Positions 8,221-17,478 of a stretch of DNA of 64,000 nt are shown one piece after another. This DNA comes from G965212025 sp965212025 (GTDB lineage Bacteria; Pseudomonadota; Gammaproteobacteria; Poriferisulfidales; Oxydemutatoraceae). A model generated the notes under the pieces. The model was given only the letters and a program-made list of their open reading frames with translations. It was not told where the DNA came from and did no database searches. The stretch spans positions 682,001 through 746,000 of the forward strand of contig OZ243039.1 in the NCBI GenBank assembly GCA_965212025.1. Reading direction: 5' to 3'. The stretch's first letter is position 1. Each line of letters starts with the position of its first letter. The translations under genes and the position numbers were made by a program.

Positions 8221-8697
8221 TTGAAGCTCCCGGGCAAGATCTTGAAAGTAGACATCATCAACACCCCCTTTGTTCCACTTGAGCGTTTGGCCGAGTACCA
8301 GAAGGAACAGGCGAAACACCTGAAGGAACAGGCAGGTGCCACCAGCATTTTTATCGGAACAATGCGTGACAGCAACGCAGGCGAAGCGGTTTTATCCATG
8401 CAGATTGAGCACTACCCAGGAATGACCGAGTCCTATATTCTCGGACTTGCCGAGGAAACAAGCAGACGCTTCGAATTGCTGGACGTCTTGGTGGTGCACC
8501 GAGTCGGGGAAATTTTTCCGGGTCAGGCAATTCTCCTGCTGGCAACCTGGGCCAGCCACAGGAAAGCAGTCTGCGAAGCTGAGAGGCAAATGTTGGAAGT
8601 ACTGAAGGGGCATGCACCCTTTTGGAAAAAAGAACATCTCAGGGAACGCTCTCGCTGGGTTGAAAAAAACACACCCGGAGCAACAGCTCCGGACTAA
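8221..8697 (+). CDS. moaE: molybdopterin synthase catalytic subunit MoaE
   Basis: This 158-residue MoaE-family protein has GATSIFIGTMRDSNAG, the LSMQIEHYPGMTE segment, VHRVGEIFPGQ and the catalytic-lysine region LKGHAPFWKKEHL. With thiocarboxylated MoaD it converts cyclic pyranopterin monophosphate to molybdopterin. The start is a TTG preceded by GAGG at 4-nt spacing; a second in-frame TTG lies at 8242. The small subunit MoaD, normally adjacent, is not in the window. It is followed 8 nt later by the YceI gene. Confidence 0.93.
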   Translation: MKLPGKILKVDIINTPFVPLERLAEYQKEQAKHLKEQAGATSIFIGTMRDSNAGEAVLSMQIEHYPGMTESYILGLAEETSRRFELLDVLVVHRVGEIFPGQAILLLATWASHRKAVCEAERQMLEVLKGHAPFWKKEHLRERSRWVEKNTPGATAPD

Positions 8698-8705
8698 AGG
8701 AGGGA

Positions 8706-9317
8706 ATGCTTTTGTCTAAACAGATTTTTTACGGGATTTGGGGGCTTTGCTTCCTGGTTTTTTCCCAAGAGTTGGTAGCAGACTGGGTTCTTGACGACAG
8801 ACAGTCTTCGCTGAACTGGTTGTCGAGCAAGCTGGTTCAGAAAAGCCACAAAGCGGTGTACGAGCACAACCGCTTTCGAAGTTTCTCGGCGACTGTAACT
8901 ACGGCTGGTGCCATACAGCTTGACGTGGACTTGAACAGCGTAGACACGGGGGTGCTGATCCGCAATGAACGCATCAGAAAACACGTTTTTCTGACTGACA
9001 AATATCCCCAAGCGAGCTTGCGCGGAAAAATTTCTCTGACCGGGATCACCGCCTTGGCAGTTGGCGAAACGCGGATAGAGTCACCAAAAACTACGCTGGA
9101 AATGCGCGGCGTGTCGCGAGAAATCACTCTGAAAATCAGCATTACGAAGCTGGCAAACCAAGGCTTTGCGATACAAACCATTGAGCCAGTCTTCGTGGAC
9201 GGTGCCGCATTCGGTATGTCAGAAGGTTTTGAAACACTTCGGGAACTCGTTAATCTTTTCAACATTCCCACTGTGATCCCAGTCAGCTTCAGGATGGTTT
9301 TTCTGCAGTCTCCCTAG
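8706..9317 (+). CDS. YceI-family periplasmic protein
   Basis: This 203-residue protein has an N-terminal signal peptide (about residues 1-25, hydrophobic IFYGIWGLCFLVF) and the YceI beta-barrel pattern, including LDVDLNSVDTGVLIRNERI and YPQASLRGKI. YceI proteins are lipocalin-like and bind polyisoprenoids; their physiological role is usually unclear. A strong AAAGGAGGG precedes the ATG. It may be co-transcribed with moaE but shows no functional link to it. The C-terminal part (GMSEGFETLREL) diverges from the common YceI ending. Confidence 0.85.
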   Translation: MLLSKQIFYGIWGLCFLVFSQELVADWVLDDRQSSLNWLSSKLVQKSHKAVYEHNRFRSFSATVTTAGAIQLDVDLNSVDTGVLIRNERIRKHVFLTDKYPQASLRGKISLTGITALAVGETRIESPKTTLEMRGVSREITLKISITKLANQGFAIQTIEPVFVDGAAFGMSEGFETLRELVNLFNIPTVIPVSFRMVFLQSP

Positions 9318-9320
9318 TCC

Positions 9321-10619
9321 TCATTGAAGCAAATCCGGGAATAGCAGCACCTCCACAGCTTGACCAGCCGCTACGCCATCAAGGGCGGTATCCAATTCAA
9401 TCAGGCAGTTGGCATCGCGTAGCGAGCTGAGGATGCCGGAACCCTGGGCTCCGCTTTTGTGAACCAGGAAGCCGCCACCCGGCCTGGCCTCCAGAATGCC
9501 GCGCTGGTACTCCATTCGCCCTTTCCTTTTGCGCAGCCTGGAGGTGCAGTGCGCCTGTAACCTCAATGGCTCCCATTCTCCGTTTCCCATTTTTTTGTTT
9601 AAGGCCGGTTTAACCAGAATGCAGAAAGTGACCACTACGGAAACCGGGTTGCCAGGCAATCCGAAACAAAGCGTATTGTCTATGCTGCCGAAAGTGAAAG
9701 GTCGCCCAGGCTTGACTGCGACTTTCCAGAAGTCCAGCTTCCCCAGTTCCGCGATGATGCCGCGTGTGTAGTCAGCATCACCCACCGACACGCCTCCTGA
9801 ACAAATAATCGCGTCCGGAGACAGCTCCATGGCCTCACAAAATTTTTTTCTGAGCTCTGCCTTGCTGTCTTTGACGATGCCCAAGTCATGGCTTTCGCAA
9901 CCCAGCTTTTTCAACAGGCCAAACAAGCTGTAACGATTGCTGTCGTACACCTGCCCGGGACTTGGAAGCTGGGCGCTTCCCAAAGGGCAAAGCTCGTCTC
10001 CAGTCGAAAAAAATACGCATTTACATTTTCTGAATACGCGTAACCGCTCCACACCGATGGAAGCCAGCAACCCCAAGTGTGAGGGGGTCAGCCTGGTTCC
10101 CCGAGTGAGTGCAGTCTCCCCGGCTGCCAAATCTTCTCCGGCTGCCCGCACATTTTGGCCAACGGTATGGCCAGCACCGATAAAAACGCTTTTGCCACTT
10201 AGGCGCACCTGCTCCTGAATGACAACAGAGTCAGTGCCGGCGGGCAAGACTCCGCCAGTCGTGATCCGCACACAACTCCCTCTCGACAGCCTTCCCGACC
10301 ATGGCGCTCCGGCGTAGGAACTTCCCGCTCGCCTGAGTTCGCATTGGCCGCTTTCCGGTATGTCCAGCGAAGATATGGCGTAGCCGTCCATGGCCGAGTT
10401 CGCTTGCCCCGGAACATCATGCAATGCACGTATGTCGTCACTCAGTATGCGACCAAGCGAGGCGCGCAAATTTACGCTTTCACTTTCTGTGATGGCAGAA
10501 ACAGCAGCAGCAATACGCTTTCCGGCTTCTGCTACCGAAATGGATTCCGGGTCGTATTCGTCTTGGCAACTGGCAGCCGACGGCGCGTCAGTTCCGGAAT
10601 TTTGGCTAACATCAGTCAC
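9321..10619 (-). CDS. moeA: molybdopterin molybdenumtransferase MoeA
   Basis: A MoeA protein of 432 residues: the N-terminal SVAEAGKRIAAAV, NSAMDGYAI, ITTGGVLPAGTDSVV, the MPT-binding IICSGGVSVGDADYTRGI and LPGNPVSVVVTF. It inserts molybdate into adenylated molybdopterin. I place the start at the GTG (VTDVSQ) that overlaps the TGA of the upstream Smr gene (GTGA). The frame runs 62 codons further upstream but only within the Smr coding region. With moaB and moaE it forms a loose Moco cluster; mobA, moaA, moaC and moaD are not here. Confidence 0.93.
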   Translation of the reverse strand: MTDVSQNSGTDAPSAASCQDEYDPESISVAEAGKRIAAAVSAITESESVNLRASLGRILSDDIRALHDVPGQANSAMDGYAISSLDIPESGQCELRRAGSSYAGAPWSGRLSRGSCVRITTGGVLPAGTDSVVIQEQVRLSGKSVFIGAGHTVGQNVRAAGEDLAAGETALTRGTRLTPSHLGLLASIGVERLRVFRKCKCVFFSTGDELCPLGSAQLPSPGQVYDSNRYSLFGLLKKLGCESHDLGIVKDSKAELRKKFCEAMELSPDAIICSGGVSVGDADYTRGIIAELGKLDFWKVAVKPGRPFTFGSIDNTLCFGLPGNPVSVVVTFCILVKPALNKKMGNGEWEPLRLQAHCTSRLRKRKGRMEYQRGILEARPGGGFLVHKSGAQGSGILSSLRDANCLIELDTALDGVAAGQAVEVLLFPDLLQ

Positions 10620-11227
10620 AGTTTTATTCTCACATACGTGGCTCCCGTACCACCCTTTTCGATAACTGCCGGACAAAAAGCCTGTACTTCCAGATTCTCC
10701 GCAAGAAAGTGAAATGTCACAAGTCTCAGCACTGCCGCGCCTGATTGAGAATGGATTCCTTTGCCGTGAACAATCATGGCGTAGCGCTTCTGCCGTTCCT
10801 TGCACGTCTTGATGTAGTCATCCAGCTTTCTCAACGCTTTGCTACGGGTACAACCGTGTAAATCAAGCGGTTCTGCGTGCGGAAACGCGTTCCGTTTTAT
10901 TTTTTTCCATATTTTCACTTGGAGACCATGAACACAAAAATATTCTCCGCCTTCCCTATAGCCTGTTGCGAGTTCGGGAACAGCCAGCACAGGTCTTGAA
11001 CCGCCAGGGATTGCCTCGAAAACCTCGCCCGGTCTCAAGCGGAAGCTGCGTCTGACCGGTGGCGGATCTGCCCGTTTTCCTTGAGCCTTTAAGGGAACAC
11101 TCGCTGCGTTCTCACAGCTTGTCGTGACCGGATCAACAGACAGTTTCGTTTTTCCGGATTTTTTCACCCGAGACAACCCGTGGGCAGCCATTAAGTCCTG
11201 AAATGTTTGTCCCCCTTTATTCCCCAT
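10616..11227 (-). CDS. Smr-domain protein (MutS2-type small nuclease domain)
   Basis: The C-terminal 85 or so residues form an Smr domain: PLDLHGCTRSKALRKLDDYI, MIVHGKGIHSQSG and the terminal GGTGATYVRIKL. The first 115 residues are low-similarity and basic. Smr domains nick or cleave nucleic acids; in E. coli SmrB cuts mRNA at collided ribosomes. I start at the ATG of MGNKGGQTFQDL (203 aa); the frame extends to 11419 but the extension is not family-like. It is coupled to moeA by a GTGA overlap. Whether it matches SmrA or SmrB is unclear. Confidence 0.8.
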   Translation of the reverse strand: MGNKGGQTFQDLMAAHGLSRVKKSGKTKLSVDPVTTSCENAASVPLKAQGKRADPPPVRRSFRLRPGEVFEAIPGGSRPVLAVPELATGYREGGEYFCVHGLQVKIWKKIKRNAFPHAEPLDLHGCTRSKALRKLDDYIKTCKERQKRYAMIVHGKGIHSQSGAAVLRLVTFHFLAENLEVQAFCPAVIEKGGTGATYVRIKL

Positions 11228-11611
11228 TGCATTCCCCCGATAAACAACCACGCCTGCCACGAAACACACCAAACATTCAACGGAAAGTAAAAACCACCCA
11301 CAGATCACAGGCAACTCCAGCAGTCTAAACTTTTTTATGGCAACCAGCCTTCCACATTGGCACCCGGCTTCCTTATGAAATGAGTTACTGGCGGCATTGG
11401 TCGTGTCAACCGTGGTCAACGCCCGCTTCCCGCGTCATCTCTTTTGTACCGAATAACCACGAAGCCCCGGGCTCGGCGAGCATCCTTGTGTTATATTTCC
11501 AAGCGTGTTCGAGCCTGTGAAAATCAAGCCGGCATCCCTGATCAAAAGCAAGGAGCAGAGGGCGGCACTGCTGGCTCTTTGCATGTTTTCCCACTTACCG
11601 GCCTTTGCAAT
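11228..11611. other. spacer between divergent smr and udg genes
   Basis: This 384-bp stretch is open in both flanking genes' frames, but neither extension looks like protein of its family. It presumably holds divergent promoters. I see no RNA gene or clear promoter in it. Confidence 0.4.
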
Positions 11612-12364
11612 ATGGATGAGCCGCGCATGAGCGACGCACCTGATCAAAGGCTTTTGCGCTATCTCACCGCCATGGACACCGACATTTACGTAAAACGCCA
11701 AAGGGTCACCGTCCCTGCCACTGCCAGCATTCCCAAAGCCACACATCCTGTTGCAAAAGCTGGAGTACAAATGATGGCGTGGGAGCCGTTGCTCGAAACA
11801 ATGAACGGCTGCCGTGCCTGCAAGCTCCATAGCACACGCCGCAATGTCGTGGCAGGAGTTGGCAACCGGGACGCCAGATGGATGATTGTGGGAGAGGCGC
11901 CAGGCAGTGAGGAAGATCTGCGTGGAGAGCCCTTTGTGGGTCGTGCCGGACAGTTGCTCAACAAGATGCTGAAAGCAATCGGCCTTAATCGGGAAAATGT
12001 ATATATCACCAACACGGTAAAGTGTCGCCCGCCTCAGAATCGCAACCCTGAAGACGATGAATTACAAGCCTGCCATGGCTTCCTGCTGCGTCAGGTGCAA
12101 CTGGTGTCGCCCCGCATTTTGCTCGCTCTTGGCAAGGTGGCCGCAAATGTGCTCCTTTCCCACGACGGAGCGCTCAAGGGATTGCGTGGCACCGTGCATA
12201 CCTTTGCGGACACCGGGATTCCCGTGGTGGTCACGTATCATCCAGCCTACCTGTTACGACAACCAGGACAAAAACGCGGCGCGTGGGAAGACCTGCAGCT
12301 AGCTGTGCAAGTCCTCGCAGATGCCACCCACGACCAAGATGAGGCGGACAAGGGGCACAGCTGA
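11612..12364 (+). CDS. type-4 uracil-DNA glycosylase (4Fe-4S)
   Basis: The protein carries the family-4 UDG signatures: GCRACKLHSTR (first cluster cysteines), MIVGEAPGSEEDLRGEPFVG (active-site motif), NTVKCRPPQNRNP and the further cysteine in QACHGF, and VVVTYHPAYLLRQ near the end. It removes uracil from DNA to start base-excision repair and binds a 4Fe-4S cluster. I start at MDEPRMSD (250 aa), although MSDAPDQ at 11627 is also possible and the frame is open to 11444. Its stop overlaps the ligA ATG (TGATG), so glycosylase and ligase should be co-translated. Confidence 0.92.
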   Translation: MDEPRMSDAPDQRLLRYLTAMDTDIYVKRQRVTVPATASIPKATHPVAKAGVQMMAWEPLLETMNGCRACKLHSTRRNVVAGVGNRDARWMIVGEAPGSEEDLRGEPFVGRAGQLLNKMLKAIGLNRENVYITNTVKCRPPQNRNPEDDELQACHGFLLRQVQLVSPRILLALGKVAANVLLSHDGALKGLRGTVHTFADTGIPVVVTYHPAYLLRQPGQKRGAWEDLQLAVQVLADATHDQDEADKGHS

Positions 12365-14475
12365 TGCAGGACAAGCCTCCGTCGAAGCCACAAAGCACGG
12401 AAACTGAAGAGCCACAGCAACGGGCAGAAACCTTAGGCGTACAGATCAGGCAACACAACCGCAGCTACTTCGAAGAAGACAATCCCCAAATTACCGACGC
12501 CCAATACAACGAACTGAGGCACGAACTGGAAACACTTGAAGCGCGCTATCCGCAATTGCGCACGGCAGATTCTCCTCTGAGCGAAATCGGTGCGCGACCG
12601 TCCGAGAATTTTTCAGCTGTCGAACACAAGGTTCCAATGCTGTCTTTGGCAAATGCCTTCAACGATGAGGAACTGGCAAAGTTTGACCAGCGTGTCCGAA
12701 AAATGCTTTTCCCTGACGATACGGAGAAAACCACTACTTACACCGGGGAGGTGAAAGTCGATGGCTTGGCACTCAGTCTGGTCTACCGCAATCGTCGCTT
12801 TCTCAGGGCGGTAACACGCGGCGACGGGATGACCGGGGAAAATGTGACGGCAAATGCCAGGGAAATCCAGAACCTGCCCCTGACGTTCAAAGCCGACTTT
12901 CCTACAGCAGAAATCGAGATTCGCGGTGAAGCGTATTTGCCGTGGGAAAGTTTTGCGTCCCTGAATGCACGGGGACACCAAACCGGAGAAAAAACTTACG
13001 CCAATCCTCGCAATGCGGCAGCCGGGAGCATCAGACAGCTGGAACCGGGGGTAGTCGCAAGCCGAGGATTACATTTTATTGCCTACGCGGCCTTCGCAGA
13101 ACCAGACATGCTGCCCGAAAACCACTACGACACCATGCAATGCCTGGGCGAACTTGGCTTCACACTCAGCCCCCACCTTCAGCGCTTGAGCAGCCTGGAA
13201 GCATGTGCAACCTATTACCGAAAAATGCTTGCCACGCGCAGCACCATTCAGTTTGACATTGACGGCGTGGTGTTCAAGCTTGACAGCCACTTGCAGCAAC
13301 AAGTACTCGGGCAAAGGAGTCGCTCACCCCGCTGGGCCATTGCCTGTAAATTCCCGGCGACACTAACCCAGACCCAGGTCGTGGACGTGCATTTCCAGGT
13401 AGGACGATTGGGGACTTTAACACCCGTTGCCGAAGTGGTGCCCGTATTTGTCGCCGGCGCCACTGTCAGCAGAATCTCCCTGCACAATATGGCAATCATT
13501 CAGGAGCTGGATTTGCACATCGGGGACACTGTGGAAGTGAAGCGGAGCGGAGACGTGATCCCGAAAATCACTCAGGTGATCAGCAAAGAGCACCCGGAAA
13601 ATTCGTGCGCAATTGTGGTTCCGGACAAGTGTCCGGGCTGCCAAGGGAAAGTATTCCTGGCAACCGACAACAAGCTGGCGCGTTGCGAAAGCGGGAACGC
13701 GTGCGCGAGCCAGCAAAAAAGCGCCATCGTTCATTTTTGCTCACGCCAGGCGATGAACATAAAGGGACTGGGCAGCAAGCTGGTGGAGCAACTGGTGGTA
13801 AATAAGCTGATCGGAAGCGTTGCTGACCTATATGAGCTCACGCCAGAAAAACTCTGTACGCTGGATCTTGTGGCCAAAAAGCGAGCCGAACTCCTTATGG
13901 AAGCCATCCAGAAGCGCACGGAACCTCCGCTGAACCAATTCATTTACGCCCTGGGAATACCTGCAGTCGGAGAAGAAACCGCGAAACTGCTGGCTCAATC
14001 ATTTGGCGACATGGATTCCCTGCTTGCTGCAAAACAGGAGAACCTGAAAAAGCTGTCCGGTATCGGCCCGGAAACTGCAAAAAATATCCTTGATTACTTC
14101 AAGGAGGAACACAACCGCACTGTGCTCGAACAGTTGTTGAGGCACGTGCGCCCGAAACCGACGCAACGAGGTGGCGGGTTGGCCGGAAACCTTTATGTGT
14201 TGACCGGGCGCATGGAAATGTCACGAAAAGAAGCCGCAGTCCGATTGGAAATGCTCGGAGCAACTGTGAGCGGCTCAGTCACTGCCAACACCACCACTTT
14301 GATCGTGGGCGACAAAGCCGGGAGAGAAAAACCCGCCCAAGCCAAAAAATTGAACATCCCCACCATGGATGAAAGCACTTTTAACGTTCTTCTGGAAACC
14401 ACAGAAAAAGGCACAGGCAAAGAAAAACAGGTACCTGAAACACAAAAAACCGAAAACCTCCCACTTGGCGTTTAG
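12364..14475 (+). CDS. ligA: NAD-dependent DNA ligase
   Basis: A complete 703-residue LigA: Ia domain, adenylation domain with the nucleophilic lysine in EVKVDGLALS (about residue 132), OB fold, a zinc finger with CPGC and later cysteines, a helix-hairpin-helix domain (LSGIGPETAKNIL) and a C-terminal BRCT domain (NLYVLTGRMEMSRKEA). It seals nicks in replication and repair using NAD+. Its start is coupled to the udg stop. In many relatives ligA lies next to zipA; here zipA is about 41 kb away, so a rearrangement has separated them. Confidence 0.98.
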   Translation: MQDKPPSKPQSTETEEPQQRAETLGVQIRQHNRSYFEEDNPQITDAQYNELRHELETLEARYPQLRTADSPLSEIGARPSENFSAVEHKVPMLSLANAFNDEELAKFDQRVRKMLFPDDTEKTTTYTGEVKVDGLALSLVYRNRRFLRAVTRGDGMTGENVTANAREIQNLPLTFKADFPTAEIEIRGEAYLPWESFASLNARGHQTGEKTYANPRNAAAGSIRQLEPGVVASRGLHFIAYAAFAEPDMLPENHYDTMQCLGELGFTLSPHLQRLSSLEACATYYRKMLATRSTIQFDIDGVVFKLDSHLQQQVLGQRSRSPRWAIACKFPATLTQTQVVDVHFQVGRLGTLTPVAEVVPVFVAGATVSRISLHNMAIIQELDLHIGDTVEVKRSGDVIPKITQVISKEHPENSCAIVVPDKCPGCQGKVFLATDNKLARCESGNACASQQKSAIVHFCSRQAMNIKGLGSKLVEQLVVNKLIGSVADLYELTPEKLCTLDLVAKKRAELLMEAIQKRTEPPLNQFIYALGIPAVGEETAKLLAQSFGDMDSLLAAKQENLKKLSGIGPETAKNILDYFKEEHNRTVLEQLLRHVRPKPTQRGGGLAGNLYVLTGRMEMSRKEAAVRLEMLGATVSGSVTANTTTLIVGDKAGREKPAQAKKLNIPTMDESTFNVLLETTEKGTGKEKQVPETQKTENLPLGV

Positions 14476-14883
14476 GCCCCTTTTTACCTGACAACAGGCT
14501 TCGTCTCGAAAACCAGACGCTCCCGTCAAGTACCCACAGGCTGAATGACCTACCGGCTCCCGAGTTTGAAAGCTCGGCGGCGGCGGGAAGCCTCAGTGTA
14601 TCTGCCCGAGCGAGCGCTTGGCGACCGACGTGCAGGCAGGCTCAAGCACCCTCATCTCAAGCAGCAGGGCAACCGAGTCTCCCCGGATCAACACCCTGTC
14701 CGATAGCCTTCGCTTCAGACACGCGCAAGAGAATTGCGTCGTGCGTTTGCTATTATCCGACTCAGAGTTCACCATCCCGGCAAAACAGGCAAAAATTGGA
14801 AGCATTCACTTCACAGAATCATGAAACATCAACCGACAAGGCTTGGGAACCCCCCATCTTCAACATAGGAGACTGACACATAC
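14476..14883. other. 408-bp spacer between ligA and ndh
   Basis: No supported gene. Short frames on both strands (about 70 codons) lack a ribosome binding site and family resemblance. A TGCTATTAT at 14748-14756 resembles an extended -10 for the downstream gene, without a good -35. A weak 5-bp hairpin lies near 14553-14570. Confidence 0.35.
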
Positions 14884-16548
14884 ATGTCCGGAACTCACAG
14901 TAGCTCTAAAGCCAATTTCGGCCGTGAAATCCTCATCATTGGTGGGGGTTTTGCGGGAACCTATCTGGCTCGCTACCTGCGCAAAACCATTCGTGGGCAG
15001 GCGAAAGTGACCCTCATAGACAAAAATAACTATTTTGTTTTTCAACCACTTCTGCCTGAGGTTGCTTCCGGCACACTGAGCGCACAGGACGCGGTTGTGC
15101 CGCTTCGCGCCATTCTGAAAGACACGCATTTTCGCATGGCAGAAGTGCACAGCATTGACCTGGAGGCAGAAAAAATAACGGTACTTCAGGGTAGAAAACG
15201 ACGCCTAATTGATCTGAAATACGATCAGCTGGTGGTTGCTTTTGGCCGTGAAACCAATCTCAGCCTGTTGCCAGGTTTTGCCGAACACGCCTTTTCCATG
15301 AAAAACCTCGCGGATGCCTACATTTTACGTAACCATGTGCTGGACTGCCTGGAAAGCGCGGACATTACCGAGAACCTGGGTTTCAAACGCCGGCTTCTGT
15401 CTTTCGTGGTTGCAGGAGGCGGTTTTTCCGGAGTAGAAACGGCAGGGGAGCTGGTAGAAATGCTTGAAAAGGCTCTGCCTTTTTACCCGAATATCAAGAG
15501 GGATGAAATCAAGCTGTACATTGTCCACATTGGGCCATGCATTCTTCCTGAGCTACCGGAAAGGCTAGGGCGTTACGCGCACCGTGTCTTGGGAAAGCAC
15601 AAGCTGGAAATAGTGCTGAACACCGCCATTGAGTCGGCTACGTCCACCCATGTGACGCTTGATGACGGAACGAGACTGGAAACTTTCACGTTGATTTCCA
15701 CAGTGGGTACCGTTGCCAACCACCTGTTGAAGGATTTCCCCGTCCAGCTAATCAGGGACAAGTTGCCTGTAGACAGCAAGTTGCGAGTAAAGGGATACGA
15801 AAATGTATGGGCCATTGGTGATTCCGCGTTGATACCACTGGGCAATAAGGAAGACCACTGGGCTCCACCGACCGCCCAGTTCGCGCGCCAAGAAGCCCGT
15901 TGCCTGGCCAAAAATCTGGCTGCGACAATCAACAATAAAGCCTTGGCAGACTTTCACTATGAACCCCTCGGAAGCATGGCATCCATAGGTAGCCACAAAG
16001 GCGTTGCCACGATAAAGAATGTGCACTTCGCTGGATTCCTGGCATGGTTTGTCTGGCGATCTCTTTACTTGTTCATGATCCCCGGTATTGCAACAAAAAC
16101 GCGAATCATGTTCGATTGGACCTTGGATTTCCTTCTCCCCCGCTCCATCGTAAAAATGCCACAAAGGTCGGCCAATGCCTGCAGAGGCATGCGTTTTGCC
16201 AAAGGCGACGTGATCTCCCAGCCCGGCCAGCTGGCAAGTGGTTTTTATATGGTGGTGTCCGGCTTGCTGGAGCTGGTGGTAGAAAACCCTGAAGGCGGCA
16301 ACCCGTTCAGGAGACTGTTCAAACCGGGCGACCATTGGGGAGAGCGCGTGGTTTCCAGCAAAGTGCTGACTCGGGGAACGGTCACCGCACTTGCCGAAAC
16401 TCGCACTCTGGTATTAGGCAAGGAGGACTTTCTTTTTCTCAGAGAGTCTTTTCCGGCACTTGACGAGTATTTCCGGAACATCCCGGAATCTTATTACGCA
16501 GATTATCTTCACGTAAACAAAAAATCAGAGAAGCCCGGCTCGCCTTAA
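14884..16548 (+). CDS. ndh: type II NADH dehydrogenase fused to a cyclic-nucleotide-binding-like domain
   Basis: Residues 1-410 are NDH-2: an FAD-binding IIGGGFAGTYLARYL, FVFQPLLPEVASG, the NADH-binding VVAGGGFSGVETAGELVEM, and VWAIGDSALI, then a hydrophobic FLAWFVWRSLYLFMIPG membrane-attachment region. Such enzymes oxidise NADH and reduce quinone without pumping protons. Residues about 425-554 form a CNMP/CAP-effector-like beta-roll (GDVISQPGQLASGFYMVVSG, LFKPGDHWGE, LTRGTVTALAETRTLVLG) keeping the Gly-Glu and Arg of the phosphate-binding cassette. NDH-2 enzymes normally end near residue 430, so this is a fusion. A ligand-regulated or redox-gated enzyme is an inference. AGGAG precedes the ATG at 12-nt spacing. 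Confidence 0.92.
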   Translation: MSGTHSSSKANFGREILIIGGGFAGTYLARYLRKTIRGQAKVTLIDKNNYFVFQPLLPEVASGTLSAQDAVVPLRAILKDTHFRMAEVHSIDLEAEKITVLQGRKRRLIDLKYDQLVVAFGRETNLSLLPGFAEHAFSMKNLADAYILRNHVLDCLESADITENLGFKRRLLSFVVAGGGFSGVETAGELVEMLEKALPFYPNIKRDEIKLYIVHIGPCILPELPERLGRYAHRVLGKHKLEIVLNTAIESATSTHVTLDDGTRLETFTLISTVGTVANHLLKDFPVQLIRDKLPVDSKLRVKGYENVWAIGDSALIPLGNKEDHWAPPTAQFARQEARCLAKNLAATINNKALADFHYEPLGSMASIGSHKGVATIKNVHFAGFLAWFVWRSLYLFMIPGIATKTRIMFDWTLDFLLPRSIVKMPQRSANACRGMRFAKGDVISQPGQLASGFYMVVSGLLELVVENPEGGNPFRRLFKPGDHWGERVVSSKVLTRGTVTALAETRTLVLGKEDFLFLRESFPALDEYFRNIPESYYADYLHVNKKSEKPGSP

Positions 16549-16586
16549 CCTTCATATCAGTTCGTGGCGCGTGGGCTTCTGCTCTG

Positions 16587-17348
16587 TCACAGTGAACTCA
16601 TTGCCAACTGGAACTTAACAACCTGCTCCGTACTTTTAGGCTGCCGGGCATAATCAGAGACCTCCCTGAAATACAGATGCATACGATGCTTCCCAACGCT
16701 AAATTCGGGGAACAAGGCGCGCTTTTTTTGCATTTGCAGACGCAGCATGGAAAGCGGCCTGTTTACCGGAAATACTTTGCTGAAACAACCGTCTTCCGTA
16801 TACGCGGCTTCAAAATGTCCACTTTGGCGGGTCAGCGAAAGGCTACTGCTGATTCCTGCGTTCAGCTTCTTGAATGGCTCGTACCAACTCCGTATATCCT
16901 GATCTTTTTCACCCTGGCTGGTGTGCAACCATGATGAAAACACAGGAAAATCAAAGCTGCATGTTCCGGCAGCCACACCGCTACGCCTCTTAATCGCCTC
17001 CCGTAAATAGTGCTCCTGTTCTACGCGGGGAATGAAGAATTCGTTCACTTGTTCCTGGGCTTCGCCAATCAGGCTCATTTGCTCAAGCGTTTTTTTTCGG
17101 TCGGCTTTTTCCCCTTCACTAAACCTTTGCAGGGCGTCAGCCTGATTCTGCAAGGCAATGAGCAAAATGTTTTTGGTATTGCTGTTGGAAACCAGCGAAG
17201 ACAACTCCTGTAGAGCCTTAATGGTTTCCAGTTCCAGACCTTTATGCGCCATTAAATTCTGCACCGCCTTTTGCAGATATTCGTAGCGCAGAAATACGCG
17301 CACCTTCGCGTCAACGGGGCACTCAAAAATCAGGGATTCACGAACCAT
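16587..17348 (-). CDS. zapD: cell division protein ZapD
   Basis: This 253-residue protein matches the ZapD (YacF, DUF1342) family: an N-terminal LIFECPVDAKVRVFLRYEYL, a helical middle section and a beta-rich C-terminal part ending EQVVKFQLAMSSL. ZapD crosslinks FtsZ filaments and stabilises the Z-ring in the cytosol. It lies downstream of coaE, as in many beta- and gammaproteobacteria. The yacG gene that often follows is absent; ndh is convergent instead. Confidence 0.93.
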   Translation of the reverse strand: MVRESLIFECPVDAKVRVFLRYEYLQKAVQNLMAHKGLELETIKALQELSSLVSNSNTKNILLIALQNQADALQRFSEGEKADRKKTLEQMSLIGEAQEQVNEFFIPRVEQEHYLREAIKRRSGVAAGTCSFDFPVFSSWLHTSQGEKDQDIRSWYEPFKKLNAGISSSLSLTRQSGHFEAAYTEDGCFSKVFPVNRPLSMLRLQMQKKRALFPEFSVGKHRMHLYFREVSDYARQPKSTEQVVKFQLAMSSL

Positions 17349-17478
17349 TGCAGATAAAGTAAAGGCGATGCGATTCTATTATGTTGATTGACAGAATGAC
17401 TTCTCAATGGCCTCAAACCAAAATGCCGGGAGACACGGGAGCAGACAACGCCCAACAACCCCGGCAACACTGTCCGAG

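Noticed and set aside
14593..14805. Short frames on both strands between ligA and ndh
   Set aside because: About 70 codons each, overlapping each other, without ribosome sites or recognisable domains.
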